Numbered from the stretch's first letter, positions 31,182-43,081 are shown. The stretch: 55,224 bases of DNA from JAKQIM01 sp964633225 (GCA_964633225.1 CAZWFQ010000019.1:1-55224), one strand, 5' to 3'. The notes: generated by a model not told the origin, from the letters alone. A program made the numbers and translations.

Positions 31182-33478
31182 CTACTTTTTGGCAGCGCGG
31201 CTGCTGGCCACAGTTTTTGCGGTCACGCTGAACAACGCGCCGACCAGGATAATAACAACAGAGATCATCAGCCCCAGGCTGAAGGCGTCCCAGGTGTCTC
31301 GGGCAGGGCCAACGTAGCCAGTGGCGTTTTCAAAGGCAGCCCCGCCTGGCAGGCCGCCTAACAAAGCAGTAACCTGGCGCGGCGAGCTTTCGTAATACGG
31401 GCGCACCAGCGGCTCGATCTGTGTGCTGACCAACATCACCAGGGGCGTGCCTTGCTCTTGCAAGCCCGGGCCAACCTGTTCGATCCAAGAGCGGGCTGTA
31501 TCGGCATCGTCGGTGAGAATAAGGATCATGTGGAAGTCAGCCAGGGTTTTTACAGCCTCCAGGGGGGTGCCGCTCCAGGCTTTAACGCCCTTTAAGTCGT
31601 AAGCCAGTAACTGGCTGGGCTGCTCGTTGAGCAGGCGCAGACCCGCAGCGCCGCCGGCAATATAGCCCAGGTTGGCGTAGTTGTTGAATGGAGCGCGTTC
31701 TTCATTCAGTGAGGCCAGAGCAATTTCAGCCAGGGCTGGGCCAGTGGGCGAGGTGGATGTCAGGGCCAGGTATGCGCCCTGGTCAGCCAGGCGGCGAATG
31801 ACGCTGGAAGCCACCAGGTTCATCTCGCTGCTGAAGCCCGGTTCGTAGTCAAAGGCTACCAGCACGGGGGTGTCGTTCTGAACCGTGCCCAACAACTGCT
31901 GCAAGTCGGTCACGGCGGGCAGGCTGCCGGGTTTGGGCAGCGGCACCTCGTGACCATTGGTTGAGACGATCCAGAAGATGGGCAAGATCAAGGCCAGGGC
32001 CACCAGCAAGCGGATCAGGTATTGCTGGGGCTTGAAGCTGGCCTTGACTGGCAGGGGTTTGGCCTGCTGTTCGCTTTCTAGTAGCGATTTGAGCAGCTCA
32101 ACCTGGGCTTGTTGTTTCTCGGTGACGTGCAGCTTGAGCGAATAGGCTGCTGGCTTGCTGGCGCGAGCAGCATCTGGCTCGGCATCCAAGACGCCGCGCA
32201 GCCCGGCTAATGGCCCGGCAGTGATCAGGTTGGCGCCGCTGACATCTTCGACCGGGCCGGATGCCACCCCTGCGCCTACCGGGCGCATGGCTTCCAGCCA
32301 ATCGGGCAGATCGGCGGGTTTCAGGTTTGTATCTGGTTCAACTGCTTCTGCCTCTTCGGCTGAGACGTTTGAAACCCAGTCGGGCAGGGCGGCAAGGTAG
32401 GGGCCCTCAGCTTCGGGGCCAGCTTCGCTGGCAGATGGCTGCTCTTCAAAGGTGAAGGCAGGGGTGCTGGGGAGCGCTTGAGCCTCGTCCGGGGCAGTGA
32501 TGCCTGACAGCCAATCGGGTATTTCGGAGGCGGGGGTAGGTTCAGCCGGCCCCGGTTCACTGCCGGCGCCCGGTTTGCCAGGCTGATCGGATGAAAGCCA
32601 GTCGGGTGCGGACTCGGATGTGAAGGGGCTGGATGTCGCTTCGCCCTCCAGCCAATCGGGGGATTCGGAAACTTCTTGCCCGGCTGAGTCGGCAGCAAAA
32701 GCGGCGCTCAGGCCGGCACCCATGCCGGTGAGCCAATCGGGCATATCTTGGGTGGATTGGGCTGGCTCTTCTGCCTCTGCGGCAGGTTCTTCAGCCGGGG
32801 CTGCGCCCAGCCCATCGAGCCAGTCGGGGGCAGCTTCAGCCGGTGCGGCGGGTTCTTCGTCCGCAGCGGGGAGTTCACCAGAAAGGCCGGCAAGCCAGTC
32901 GTCTGCACTGTCTGCGGCGGCTTCGCCACCAGCGGCAGCTTCTTCNNNNNNNNNNNNNNNNNNNNNNNNNNNNNNNNNNNNNNNNNNNNNNNNNNNNNNN
33001 NNNNNNNNNNNNNNNNNNNNNNNNNNNNNNNNNNNNNNNNNNNNNCAAGCCAGTCGTCTGCACTGTCTGCGGCGGCTTCGCCACCAGCGGCAGCTTCTTC
33101 GGCCGCGGCTGCGCCCAGGCCACTGAGCCAATCGGGCAGACCTTCCGCCGGTAGAGCGGTCTGCTCGATTGGAGATTCGTCTTGTGAGGGGGCCAGGCTG
33201 CTCAACCAGGTTGGCAGTTCGGCAGGCTCGGCCTCGCCTTCTGTGGGCGCAGGGGCCGGGGGCCTGGAGGCAGAACCAACTGAGATGCCGCTTTCTTCCT
33301 CTAATTGGGTCACCCAGTCGGGGAGCCCTTTCTCGCCGCCGAGCAGGTCTCCGGCAGTTTCTTCTGCCGGACCAAAGCCCAGCGTATCTTCGGCGCCCAA
33401 CGGCTTCTCGCAGAACTGACAGGTCGAGCGGTCGTCAGGATTGGGCTTGCCACATGCGGGACAGATTAAGTCAGCCAT
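31182..33478 (-). CDS. Zinc-ribbon protein with about eleven PDWL repeats and a membrane-flanked extracytoplasmic domain, interrupted by an assembly gap
   Basis: The N-terminus is a zinc ribbon (LICPACGKPN and TCQFCEKPLG, two CxxC pairs). A low-complexity Ala/Glu-rich region of about 280 residues follows, with some eleven copies of a short motif close to PDWLxGL (GLPDWVTQL, ELPTWLSSL, GLPDWLSGL, SADDWLAGL, AAPDWLDGL, DMPDWLTGM, EIPDWLSGI, DLPDWLEAM and others). The C-terminal third has a membrane helix (YLIRLLVALALILPIFWIV), an extracytoplasmic domain of about 230 residues (DTPVLVAFDYEPGF, YLALTSTSPTGPAL) and a final helix (LMISVVIILVGALFSV). The repeats are on the cytoplasmic side and look like docking motifs. 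The N and C parts are in different frames only because of the gap at 32946-33045. Function is unknown. Confidence 0.75.
32891..33100. repeat. 55-bp exact direct repeat on both sides of an assembly gap
   Basis: 32891-32945 and 33046-33100 are identical (CAAGCCAGTCGTCTGCACTG... to ...GGCAGCTTCTTC). Both copies are read in the same codon phase. Merging them into one copy restores a continuous reading frame, so the repeat may be an unmerged contig overlap rather than biology. Confidence 0.8.
32946..33045. other. Assembly gap (100 N) inside the PDWL-repeat gene
   Basis: Exactly 100 N, between two identical 55-bp ends. Either the contigs really overlap by 55 bp and nothing is missing, or tandem repeat units were collapsed. 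Confidence 0.9.
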
Positions 33479-33481
33479 GTT

Positions 33482-34123
33482 TTAGCCCCCATAAGGGCGA
33501 TCGGCGCCCATCAGAACACGCAGACCGGTGGCAATGGTGCCGAGCGCCACGCCCAACAACAAGCCGCGCATCCCACCCACAGCCAGCAGATTGACAGCCA
33601 GGCCGCGCAGGGTGGTCAGCGGAGCAGATGTGCCGAAGTGATAGAGCGGCACTGTGCCGAGCAAGACGATCACCACGGTCAGCAAGAAGATGATGGTGAA
33701 TGTGTTGGGTCGCCGTCCAATCAGGCGGGCTGCGGTAATGACCAGCACAATTGCCAGGAGGGCAATCAGGCTGATCTCAATGGGCATTTGAATGTTTTTG
33801 AACAGCCACAGCGACCAAAACCCGGTCGGGTTGCTCTCATTCCCCATTAGGTCAATGCTAACCAGGACCAGGGTGAGCAGCATAGATACCAACAAGATGA
33901 TGCTGTAAGGAGCGCCGCGCTGGCGGGTGGTGATCTTTTTGAGATGTGTTCCTGCCAGGTTGAGGATCCCTACCAGCAATGCAAAAGCTGCCAGGAAGGT
34001 GGCCCACAACAGGATCTTGTCTCGCAGGTCGCCGAAGATGTTGGGTAAGAAATACCCCAGCAGCACCAGCAGCCCAAAGGCAATGGCAATCACAGCGTTG
34101 GCCGCAGAGATGATGGTCTTCAT
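33482..34123 (-). CDS. Polytopic membrane protein of unknown function
   Basis: The 213-residue protein has six hydrophobic segments, among them AVIAIAFGLLVLLGYFLPNIF, ILLWATFLAAFALLVGILNLAGT, SIILLVSMLLTLVLVSIDLMG, ISLIALLAIVLVITAARLIG and IIFLLTVVIVLLGTVPLY. No motif suggests transport or catalysis. Its ATG overlaps the DUF6754 stop (ATGA), and its stop is 3 nt before the zinc-ribbon gene, so it is translated within the operon. Confidence 0.75.
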   Translation of the reverse strand: MKTIISAANAVIAIAFGLLVLLGYFLPNIFGDLRDKILLWATFLAAFALLVGILNLAGTHLKKITTRQRGAPYSIILLVSMLLTLVLVSIDLMGNESNPTGFWSLWLFKNIQMPIEISLIALLAIVLVITAARLIGRRPNTFTIIFLLTVVIVLLGTVPLYHFGTSAPLTTLRGLAVNLLAVGGMRGLLLGVALGTIATGLRVLMGADRPYGG

Positions 34124-34881
34124 TTAGGAAGAACTCCGAATAGGCGAAGCAGGGCTCCACCAACGATAACCGCCGCCAACAGCCAGCGCAGCACATCTTG
34201 CATGCGCAAGCTGGCAATGTGCAGAGGCCCTGCCCCCAGGTAAGCGCCCCCGGCGTACATCTCTTCGCCGACCAGCGGCTCTTCGGCCGCGGCGTACAAC
34301 ACAGCCTGGGCTGGCAGGCTGTCGCTGCCGGCAACCGTCAGGCTGCCAGAGCGTTCTCCAGCCTCGGTCAGCAAGCCTACTTCGCCGCCGAAATGCCCGG
34401 CCAACACGTTGGTGGATACATTCTCGTCGTGGATGATTGACATGGCGCCGGCAGTATACGAAAGCGGGGTGGCCCCAGCCAGCCGTCCGCTGGTGGGGTC
34501 GTAGCGCCGGTCAGCGCCGATGCTGTGGTACGTGGCACGCAAGGTGTCTTGGCTCAAGATGCTGACCACGCTGTCGCCCGAAGTGACAACAGGGGGGCGA
34601 TCGCTGATGGATGCGGCACGAGCACAGCGCTCCATCATGGTGATGCCAGCCAGGGCAGCTCCGCCGGGTTGGTCATCCAGGCGGCCGCGGCCAAGTGAGA
34701 TGTGCAAGCGCTTACCCGATTCAACCGCCAGGCCAACTTCATGCCGGAAGCGATTGAAGGCCGGGATCTCGCGTATGCTTTGGATTGGGCGTTTGCGCCC
34801 ACTGGCCAAAAAAATGATCATCAGGCCCACGCAGAACAGGGCGAAGATCAGGCCCAGCAAATCACCGAGGATTTCAAGCAC
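34120..34881 (-). CDS. DUF6754 membrane protein
   Basis: The 253-residue protein begins with a membrane helix (LLGLIFALFCVGLMIIFLAS). A soluble domain follows: REIPAFNRFRHEVGLAVESGKRLHISLGRG, AALAGITMMERCARAASISDRPPVVTSGD, PLSYTAGAMSIIHDENVSTNVLAGHFGGEVGLL and AQAVLYAAAEEPLVGEEMYAGGAYLG. A second helix (LLAAVIVGGALLRLFGVL) ends it. The pattern matches DUF6754 as I recall it, including the EEMYAGGAYLG stretch; function is undescribed. The GTG at 34881 is chosen because it overlaps the upstream stop (GTGCTTGA); a longer frame from 34974 only rereads the previous gene. Both helices suggest a periplasm- or cytoplasm-facing loop anchored at both ends. Confidence 0.75.
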   Translation of the reverse strand: MLEILGDLLGLIFALFCVGLMIIFLASGRKRPIQSIREIPAFNRFRHEVGLAVESGKRLHISLGRGRLDDQPGGAALAGITMMERCARAASISDRPPVVTSGDSVVSILSQDTLRATYHSIGADRRYDPTSGRLAGATPLSYTAGAMSIIHDENVSTNVLAGHFGGEVGLLTEAGERSGSLTVAGSDSLPAQAVLYAAAEEPLVGEEMYAGGAYLGAGPLHIASLRMQDVLRWLLAAVIVGGALLRLFGVLPK

Positions 34882-35140
34882 CAGGTTCAAGGTGAGCAGT
34901 CTCCCGTAACAGGTGTACAAATGCCTGCCTCTCAGCAGTATCTTCCAGGATGTGTGCCAGGGCGTCAGAAGCACTGCGTCCCAGGCCTGGAGTGAATAAG
35001 GGTTGGGTCAGGTACACCACCTGAGCCCCAACAATGTTCAAAGGGCCGGCTGTTTCCAGGATCACAGCCGCCGCGTCTTTCAACCCCCATCGGGATAGAA
35101 AATCTACCCAGGTCTGCCAAAACTGCCGGCCTTCGGTCAT
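34874..35140 (-). CDS. Small soluble protein of unknown function, first gene of the MutL-DUF6754 operon
   Basis: The 88-residue protein starts MTEGRQFWQTWVDFLSRWGL and contains ILETAGPLNIVGAQVVYLTQPLF and SASDALAHILEDTAERQAFV. It looks like a compact alpha-helical protein without membrane segments. The ATG at 35140 is preferred over a frame from 35254 because TGCTATACT, an extended -10, ends 6 nt before it, giving a leaderless mRNA. Its 3' end overlaps the GTG of DUF6754 by 8 nt, so it heads the operon. I do not recognise the family. Confidence 0.65.
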   Translation of the reverse strand: MTEGRQFWQTWVDFLSRWGLKDAAAVILETAGPLNIVGAQVVYLTQPLFTPGLGRSASDALAHILEDTAERQAFVHLLRETAHLEPGA

Positions 35141-35146
35141 AAATAA

Positions 35147-35155
35147 AGTATAGCA
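35147..35155 (-). promoter_or_regulatory. Extended -10 box of the seven-gene MutL-DUF6754 operon
   Basis: TGCTATACT on the minus strand (TG-N-TATACT) ends 6 nt before the ATG at 35140; no Shine-Dalgarno site. No terminator is seen between the genes down to 27591, so this promoter could drive all seven. Confidence 0.6.
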
Positions 35156-35212
35156 CATCGCGTAAAAGTTGGGGTCTGGTTCGGCGTGTAGTACGCGCTG
35201 GACAATACCACA

Positions 35213-35247
35213 GAGTCCTGATAATATGACAGGACTCAGGTTTTTTT
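35213..35247 (+). terminator. Terminator-like hairpin upstream of nifJ
   Basis: GAGTCCTG (35213-35220) pairs with CAGGACTC (35230-35237), followed by AGG and seven T. The stem is perfect over 8 bp. No rightward gene precedes it, so it would end an unseen short transcript or shield nifJ from antisense readthrough. Confidence 0.5.
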
Positions 35248-35307
35248 GTGTCAAATAGTACTTTTGATTTCACCAGAGAGGTACTAAACTACTAAATTGG
35301 TGACCTC

Positions 35308-35348
35308 TTGTTCACATTGTTCACAGGCGCACAGACTGCGCATAAAAT
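35308..35348 (+). promoter_or_regulatory. nifJ promoter with tandem TTGTTCACA repeat
   Basis: TTCACA (35320-35325) and TAAAAT (35343-35348) are 17 bp apart, a near-consensus promoter. The nonamer TTGTTCACA occurs twice head to tail (35308-35316, 35317-35325), and TCACCA/TGGTGA and AGAGGT/ACCTCT inverted pairs lie just upstream, a likely operator cluster. Confidence 0.6.
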
Positions 35349-35365
35349 ACACATGGAGTAATCAA

Positions 35366-38920
<3,555 letters not shown>

Positions 38921-38931
38921 GAGAAAAGAAG

Positions 38932-39921
38932 ATGGTAGACCTGAGCACGACCTATCTCGGTTTGAAACTGAAGAACCCGCTGGTGGCTTCGGCCTCGCCG
39001 CTCTCTGAGAAGGTAGAGAGTGTCAAACGTCTGGCAGAGGCGGGGGTGTCAGCCGTCGTGATGTATTCGCTCTTCGAAGAGCAGATCATTCATGAAAGCC
39101 TGGAACTGGACCACTACCTCAGCCAAGGCACCGAGTCATTCGCCGAAGCGCTCAGCTACCTGCCTGAGGCGGGTAAGTACACCCTGGCTCCAGAAGCCTA
39201 TGTTGAGACCCTGCGCAAGATCAAGCAGGCGGCGAACATCCCGGTGATTGGCAGCCTGAATGGTGTCTCTACGGGTGGCTGGATCAAGTACGCCAAGAAG
39301 ATCCAAGACGCTGGCGCAGACGCGCTGGAGTTGAATATCTACTTCTTGCCCGTAGATGCCAACATCACTTCCACCGAGCTGGAAGACGCCCATGTTAAGT
39401 TGGTGGGTGATATCCGCTCGCAGGTGCAGATCCCGCTGGCGGTCAAGCTCAGCCCGTTCTACTCAGCGCTGCCCAACTTTGCCCGCCGCCTGGTGGATGC
39501 CGGCGCCAATGGCCTGGTGTTGTTCAACCGCTTCTACCAACCCGATTTGGACCTGGAGGAGTTGGAAGTGACGCCTCGCCTGGTGTTGAGCAGCTCGCAA
39601 GAACTGCGTTTGCCGCTGCGCTGGACGGCTTTGCTGTACGGCAAGGTCAAGGCCGACCTGGCGTTGACCACCGGCGTGCATACCGCAGAAGACGCCATCA
39701 AGGCCATCATGGCGGGCGCCAATGTGGTGATGAGCGCTTCAGCCCTGCTGAAAGGCGGCCCTGAAGCGGCTGCCAAGATCTTGGCCGACATGCAGACCTG
39801 GATGGACGGGCACGAGTACTATTCTGTGGAACGTATGCGCGGCAGCATGAGCCAGGGCACGGTTGCTGAGCCCGCTGCTTTCGAGCGTGCAAACTACATG
39901 AAGGTGCTCAACTCCTTCTAA
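38932..39921 (+). CDS. Dihydroorotate dehydrogenase-like flavoprotein paired with nifJ
   Basis: The 329-residue TIM-barrel protein begins LSTTYLGLKLKNPLVASASPLSE, the class I DHOD N-terminus. It has IPVIGSLNGVSTGGW, ALELNIYFLP, IPLAVKLSPFYS and NGLVLFNRFY, and ends with the FMN-phosphate loop TGVHTAEDAIKAIMAGANVV. The active-site Cys loop of true PyrD is not evident. Proteins annotated as DHOD-like are often next to PFOR genes, and here the ATG is 11 bp from nifJ with GGAGAA between, so the two are co-transcribed. I infer a flavin-dependent redox role linked to PFOR or its ferredoxin, not pyrimidine synthesis. The bidirectional terminator at 39928 closes the operon. Confidence 0.88.
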   Translation: MVDLSTTYLGLKLKNPLVASASPLSEKVESVKRLAEAGVSAVVMYSLFEEQIIHESLELDHYLSQGTESFAEALSYLPEAGKYTLAPEAYVETLRKIKQAANIPVIGSLNGVSTGGWIKYAKKIQDAGADALELNIYFLPVDANITSTELEDAHVKLVGDIRSQVQIPLAVKLSPFYSALPNFARRLVDAGANGLVLFNRFYQPDLDLEELEVTPRLVLSSSQELRLPLRWTALLYGKVKADLALTTGVHTAEDAIKAIMAGANVVMSASALLKGGPEAAAKILADMQTWMDGHEYYSVERMRGSMSQGTVAEPAAFERANYMKVLNSF

Positions 39922-39927
39922 GTTCAT

Positions 39928-39972
39928 AAGAATCAAAAACGGGTGCGCATGACGCACCCGTTTTTGATTCTT
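39928..39972. terminator. Bidirectional 20-bp hairpin terminator
   Basis: AAGAATCAAAAACGGGTGCG (39928-39947) pairs perfectly with 39953-39972 around CATGA. It closes the nifJ operon rightward and the exporter/acetyltransferase operon leftward, reaching the stop codon of the latter. Confidence 0.9.
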
Positions 39973-40993
39973 AGAGCGGTTTATGGTAGATTGTGCCATG
40001 CTTGACCACCCGGTAGCCCATCTTTTCGTACAGGTGGGTGGCGCCAGAGATGTTCTCTGCATCCACACCCAGGGCAGCCTCGGTCATGCCGCGCTCTTTG
40101 ATGGCCTGTAGGCTGAGTGCAATCAGGGCTTTGGCCAGCCCTGCGCCGCGCCAGGGGCGCCGGACGCAGATGTTTTCGGTATAGCCGCGTTTGCGCTGAT
40201 ATTCCTCGTTCTGGCTTTTGTCGATAAAGCTCAGCACCATGCCTGCAATCTGATCACCACACCAGGCTACTCGCCACAGGCTGGGGTCGAAATTCGGCGA
40301 ACTTTGCAGTTTCTCGAATTCTTCCCAGGGATCGGGAATGTAGCCCCAGTGGTCGCGAAAGGCCTCGTTGCTGGCCTCCCAAACCAGGCGCAGGTGCTCG
40401 GGTCGCACCGGGCGCGCTTCCAGGCCGGGCGGCAGGGGCAGGTCAGGAATACTCTCCAGGTCGGGGCGCACCATATCGAAGGTGTGACGCACGGCCTGGT
40501 AGCCGTGGTGTTCGATCAAATCGATGGTGTCGCGGTAGGTCTCGGAGACGAAGATACTGCCGATGCAGGGCAGGTCGGGGGCGATTTGGCCGCTGGCTTT
40601 GAGCTGAGCGGCGATCTGGCGCAGGCGCTGTTCGTTGAAACCCAGCAAGGCACTGCCAATGCCGCGCCCCCGCCACTCGCTTTTTACAAAGGCAATGTGG
40701 AAGCCGAGAAATTGTGGCGTGTCATCAACCCCCCAACTGACGCGGCTGTAGCCCAGCACCTCGCCATCCAGCTCGGCAAAGCACATATCGGTGAAGGGAT
40801 TGCAGTGGTGCATGTGGGCGTAGCTGTTAGCTAATTCCTCTACGCTTTCTGACCGCTGATCGTCATCGACGATCTTGGCGCTGTTGATGACGGCCAGCAT
40901 CTTGGGATAATCAGATGGTCCCTCAAAGCCGCGCAATACCAATCCAGGGATGGTGGTGGGGGCCAATATTTGATGTTCAGTTAGTGTGGTCAT
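39971..40993 (-). CDS. Tandem GNAT acetyltransferase (two domains)
   Basis: The 340-residue protein has two GNAT domains. The first (residues 15-180) has the acetyl-CoA loop SEWRGRGIGSALLGF; the second (about 200-340) has RRPWRGAGLAKALIALS and ends NISGATHLYEKMGYRVV. Two-domain GNATs of this length include mycothiol-synthase-like and antibiotic-modifying proteins, but nothing fixes the substrate. The start at 40993 (GAGAGA upstream) is chosen because the long frame from 41191 rereads the permease gene. It is the last gene of the exporter operon, 77 nt after the permease, with an 8-bp hairpin (41037-41057) in the gap. Confidence 0.85.
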   Translation of the reverse strand: MTTLTEHQILAPTTIPGLVLRGFEGPSDYPKMLAVINSAKIVDDDQRSESVEELANSYAHMHHCNPFTDMCFAELDGEVLGYSRVSWGVDDTPQFLGFHIAFVKSEWRGRGIGSALLGFNEQRLRQIAAQLKASGQIAPDLPCIGSIFVSETYRDTIDLIEHHGYQAVRHTFDMVRPDLESIPDLPLPPGLEARPVRPEHLRLVWEASNEAFRDHWGYIPDPWEEFEKLQSSPNFDPSLWRVAWCGDQIAGMVLSFIDKSQNEEYQRKRGYTENICVRRPWRGAGLAKALIALSLQAIKERGMTEAALGVDAENISGATHLYEKMGYRVVKHGTIYHKPL

Positions 40994-41070
40994 TTCATTA
41001 TCTCTCTCAGGTTGACTGATCGTTGTATCGATTTCTAGCGGCTGAATTGCAGCCGCTGTGGTGATTTTTA

Positions 41071-41898
41071 CTACCCATTGCGGTGCAGCTTGCCGGTACG
41101 CTTGGCATAGCGCTCGGCCTGGCCAAAGATCCACAAGCCCAGCGGGATCGCAACCAGGCCCATCAGCAGGGTCGGCCAGATGTGCGGCCAAAGCTGGCGC
41201 GTGGGGGTGCCCTCCAACAGGGCCAGGCGCGTGCCAGTCAAAACATAGGTCGCCGGGCTGGCCACAGCCAGCTTCTGCAAGAGGTCTGGCAGCACTTCCA
41301 CCGGGTAGTACACGCCAGAGACCAGCAGCAGCACGGCAATGATCACATGCGTCATCTGCGAGCCGCGCTCAGGGAAGAGCAGCGGCAGCACAGAGCCCAT
41401 TACACCCACCCCGATGAATGACAGGCTGCCCGCCAAAAGCATCACCGTGCCGCCCCACAGGTTAGCATTGCTGATATCAATGTCAAACATCCACACCGTC
41501 ACCACCAGGATGATCGCGGTGAAGAACATGCTGTAGAGCACTGCCCACAGTGTTTGCCCGGCCATGTGGGTGATGCGGCGGATGGGGGCCATCAGCGTGT
41601 ATTCGATGGTGCCTTCCCAACGCTCCATGCCAATCACATCGGTGATCCAGTAGAAGATGCTGGAGAGGTAGCGCCAGACGAGGGTGCCAATCACCAGGTA
41701 GAGCACCAAGAAGCGCCCATCCACTGCTGAAGCTCCGCTGATCTTTTCCATGCCCATGCCAATGAAGCTGACCGAGAGGCTGTTGGCGATGGAGTAAACC
41801 ATCCACACCAGCTCCCAAGACCAGTAGCGCTTCACCAGGTTGGCATTGCGCTCCATAAAGGCATATGTTGCCCTAAATTCATGAACGAGTGTGCTCAT
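41071..41898 (-). CDS. ABC-2 type exporter permease
   Basis: The 275-residue protein has six membrane helices in the ABC-2 pattern, including FLVLYLVIGTLVWRYLSSIFYWI, MFFTAIILVVTVWMF, LLAGSLSFIGVGVMGSVLPLLF and MTHVIIAVLLLVSGVYYPVEVLP, the last being the family signature region. It forms the membrane half of an exporter with the ATPase encoded at 43082-44020. The ATG at 41898 lies within the end of the preceding GNAT gene (20-nt overlap). Its separation from the ATPase by two GNAT genes is unusual. The substrate is unknown; drug, lipid or peptide export are all possible. Confidence 0.88.
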   Translation of the reverse strand: MSTLVHEFRATYAFMERNANLVKRYWSWELVWMVYSIANSLSVSFIGMGMEKISGASAVDGRFLVLYLVIGTLVWRYLSSIFYWITDVIGMERWEGTIEYTLMAPIRRITHMAGQTLWAVLYSMFFTAIILVVTVWMFDIDISNANLWGGTVMLLAGSLSFIGVGVMGSVLPLLFPERGSQMTHVIIAVLLLVSGVYYPVEVLPDLLQKLAVASPATYVLTGTRLALLEGTPTRQLWPHIWPTLLMGLVAIPLGLWIFGQAERYAKRTGKLHRNG

Positions 41899-42460
41899 TT
41901 TGATACATTTCCATCCATTCTTCTCGTAAAATACCCATGTAAACCAGATCCCAACGCTTGCCATCGCGCTTAAGGTACTGGCGCTGCCGCCCTTCGTGAC
42001 GGAAACCAGCTTTTTCGTAAGAGCGCAGGCCGCGTGGGTTGTACTCGAAGGCATTCAGTGAAACACGGCGCAGGTTTAGTTCCATAAAGGCATAGCGCAG
42101 GGCCAGGCGCATGGCATCGGTGCCGTAACCGCGGCTCCAATCCTTGCGGTCGCCGATGCCGATGCCCACAAAGGCTTCTCCGTGTGGGACGACGTTGCCG
42201 TCTAACCCCACAAAGCCGATCAGGCGGTCATCTGCCAGGGTGCGGATGCAAAAGCCGTAGAAGGTGGGGGGATCTTTGTCGAGATCCTTTTCGAGCCATT
42301 CCTTCCATTTCTTCACCGAGAACAGGCTGGCGGCGTTGGTATCCAGCATGCGTTGGTATTCTGAATCTGCCGCCGCCCAGGCCGAGTAGGCCTTAGCCAA
42401 TGCTTCTGGCTCTTCGGCAGTCAAGCGAACCAGTTCACCTTCAAACAAGTTGTTATACAT
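41879..42460 (-). CDS. RimJ/RimL-type GNAT acetyltransferase, copy 2
   Basis: The 193-residue single GNAT domain has GIGIGDRKDWSRGYGTDAMRL (acetyl-CoA binding), LRYAFMELNLRRVSLNAFEYN and SYEKAGFRHEG. It is clearly a paralogue of the preceding gene: both share the arrangement WSRGYG/QDRGKGYG, FMELNLRRV/FAELNLFRL and a tail with REEWME/SQEWME. The family acetylates protein or peptide N-termini and small amines, as in RimL and some self-resistance enzymes. The start overlaps the upstream stop by 8 nt. It is embedded between ATPase and permease genes, so acetylation may act on the exported compound or be a second resistance layer (inference). Confidence 0.88.
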   Translation of the reverse strand: MYNNLFEGELVRLTAEEPEALAKAYSAWAAADSEYQRMLDTNAASLFSVKKWKEWLEKDLDKDPPTFYGFCIRTLADDRLIGFVGLDGNVVPHGEAFVGIGIGDRKDWSRGYGTDAMRLALRYAFMELNLRRVSLNAFEYNPRGLRSYEKAGFRHEGRQRQYLKRDGKRWDLVYMGILREEWMEMYQNEHTRS

Positions 42461-43049
42461 GGCTTTGTCCTTCCATCCACTCCTGGCTCAGCAGGCCCAG
42501 GTGTAAGAGATCATAAGTTTGTCCATCTCTGAGCAGGGCCTTGCGGCGGCGCACCTCTTCTACAAAGCCGAACTTCTGGAACAGGTGCAGTGCCGCCTGG
42601 TTCTCGCTGCCGATCACGGCAGAAAGGCGGAACAGGTTCAGCTCGGCAAAGCCATAGCGCAACAAGAGGCGCAGCGCCTCGCTGCCATAGCCCTTGCCGC
42701 GGTCCTGCCGCTCGCCGATGGCAATCTGCAAGTAACCGTTGCCGTGTGGCCATTCGATCCAGGTAACGCTGGCGAAGCCCAAGAGACGGCTTTCCTGGCT
42801 CTCATCGGCAGGGCAAGTGCGCAGGGCAAAGTGGAAGAGGTCGCGGCTTTCTTCCATCTGCTTTTCCAACGCTTCGTACTTTTTCTTGATCTGTGCAGCA
42901 GTGAGAGGGCGAGCGGCGGCCAATCCCAGGCTGCGCAGGTAGGCCGGGTCGTAGGTCCAGCGCGCCGCGATCTCGGGGTCTTTCTCGTGGTCGATCGGCG
43001 CCAGGCGCAGTTGTTGTCCTTCAAAGAGTTGCTGGGCGATGTCCATCAT
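42453..43049 (-). CDS. RimJ/RimL-type GNAT acetyltransferase, copy 1
   Basis: The 198-residue GNAT starts MMDIAQQLFEGQQLRLAPID. It has LQIAIGERQDRGKGYGSEAL for acetyl-CoA, RYGFAELNLFRLSAV and LHLFQKFGFVEEVRRR. GGAGA lies 5 nt before this ATG, so I prefer it to an ATG at 43085 that overlaps the ATPase stop (ATGA); both are plausible. It is a tandem paralogue of the next gene. Confidence 0.85.
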   Translation of the reverse strand: MMDIAQQLFEGQQLRLAPIDHEKDPEIAARWTYDPAYLRSLGLAAARPLTAAQIKKKYEALEKQMEESRDLFHFALRTCPADESQESRLLGFASVTWIEWPHGNGYLQIAIGERQDRGKGYGSEALRLLLRYGFAELNLFRLSAVIGSENQAALHLFQKFGFVEEVRRRKALLRDGQTYDLLHLGLLSQEWMEGQSHV

Positions 43050-43081
43050 ATTTTCTCCAGTGTTGCGGTCATGTTTCGTGA

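Noticed and set aside
38932..39921. Pyrimidine-biosynthesis PyrD
   Set aside because: No DHOD active-site loop is evident and the gene is coupled to nifJ.
41037..41057. Terminator between the permease and the tandem GNAT
   Set aside because: The 8-bp stem has no T-tract on the transcribed strand, so it more likely sits in a read-through message.
40994..41191. Extended N-terminus of the tandem GNAT
   Set aside because: It would reread the permease gene; the ATG at 40993 has a ribosome-binding site.
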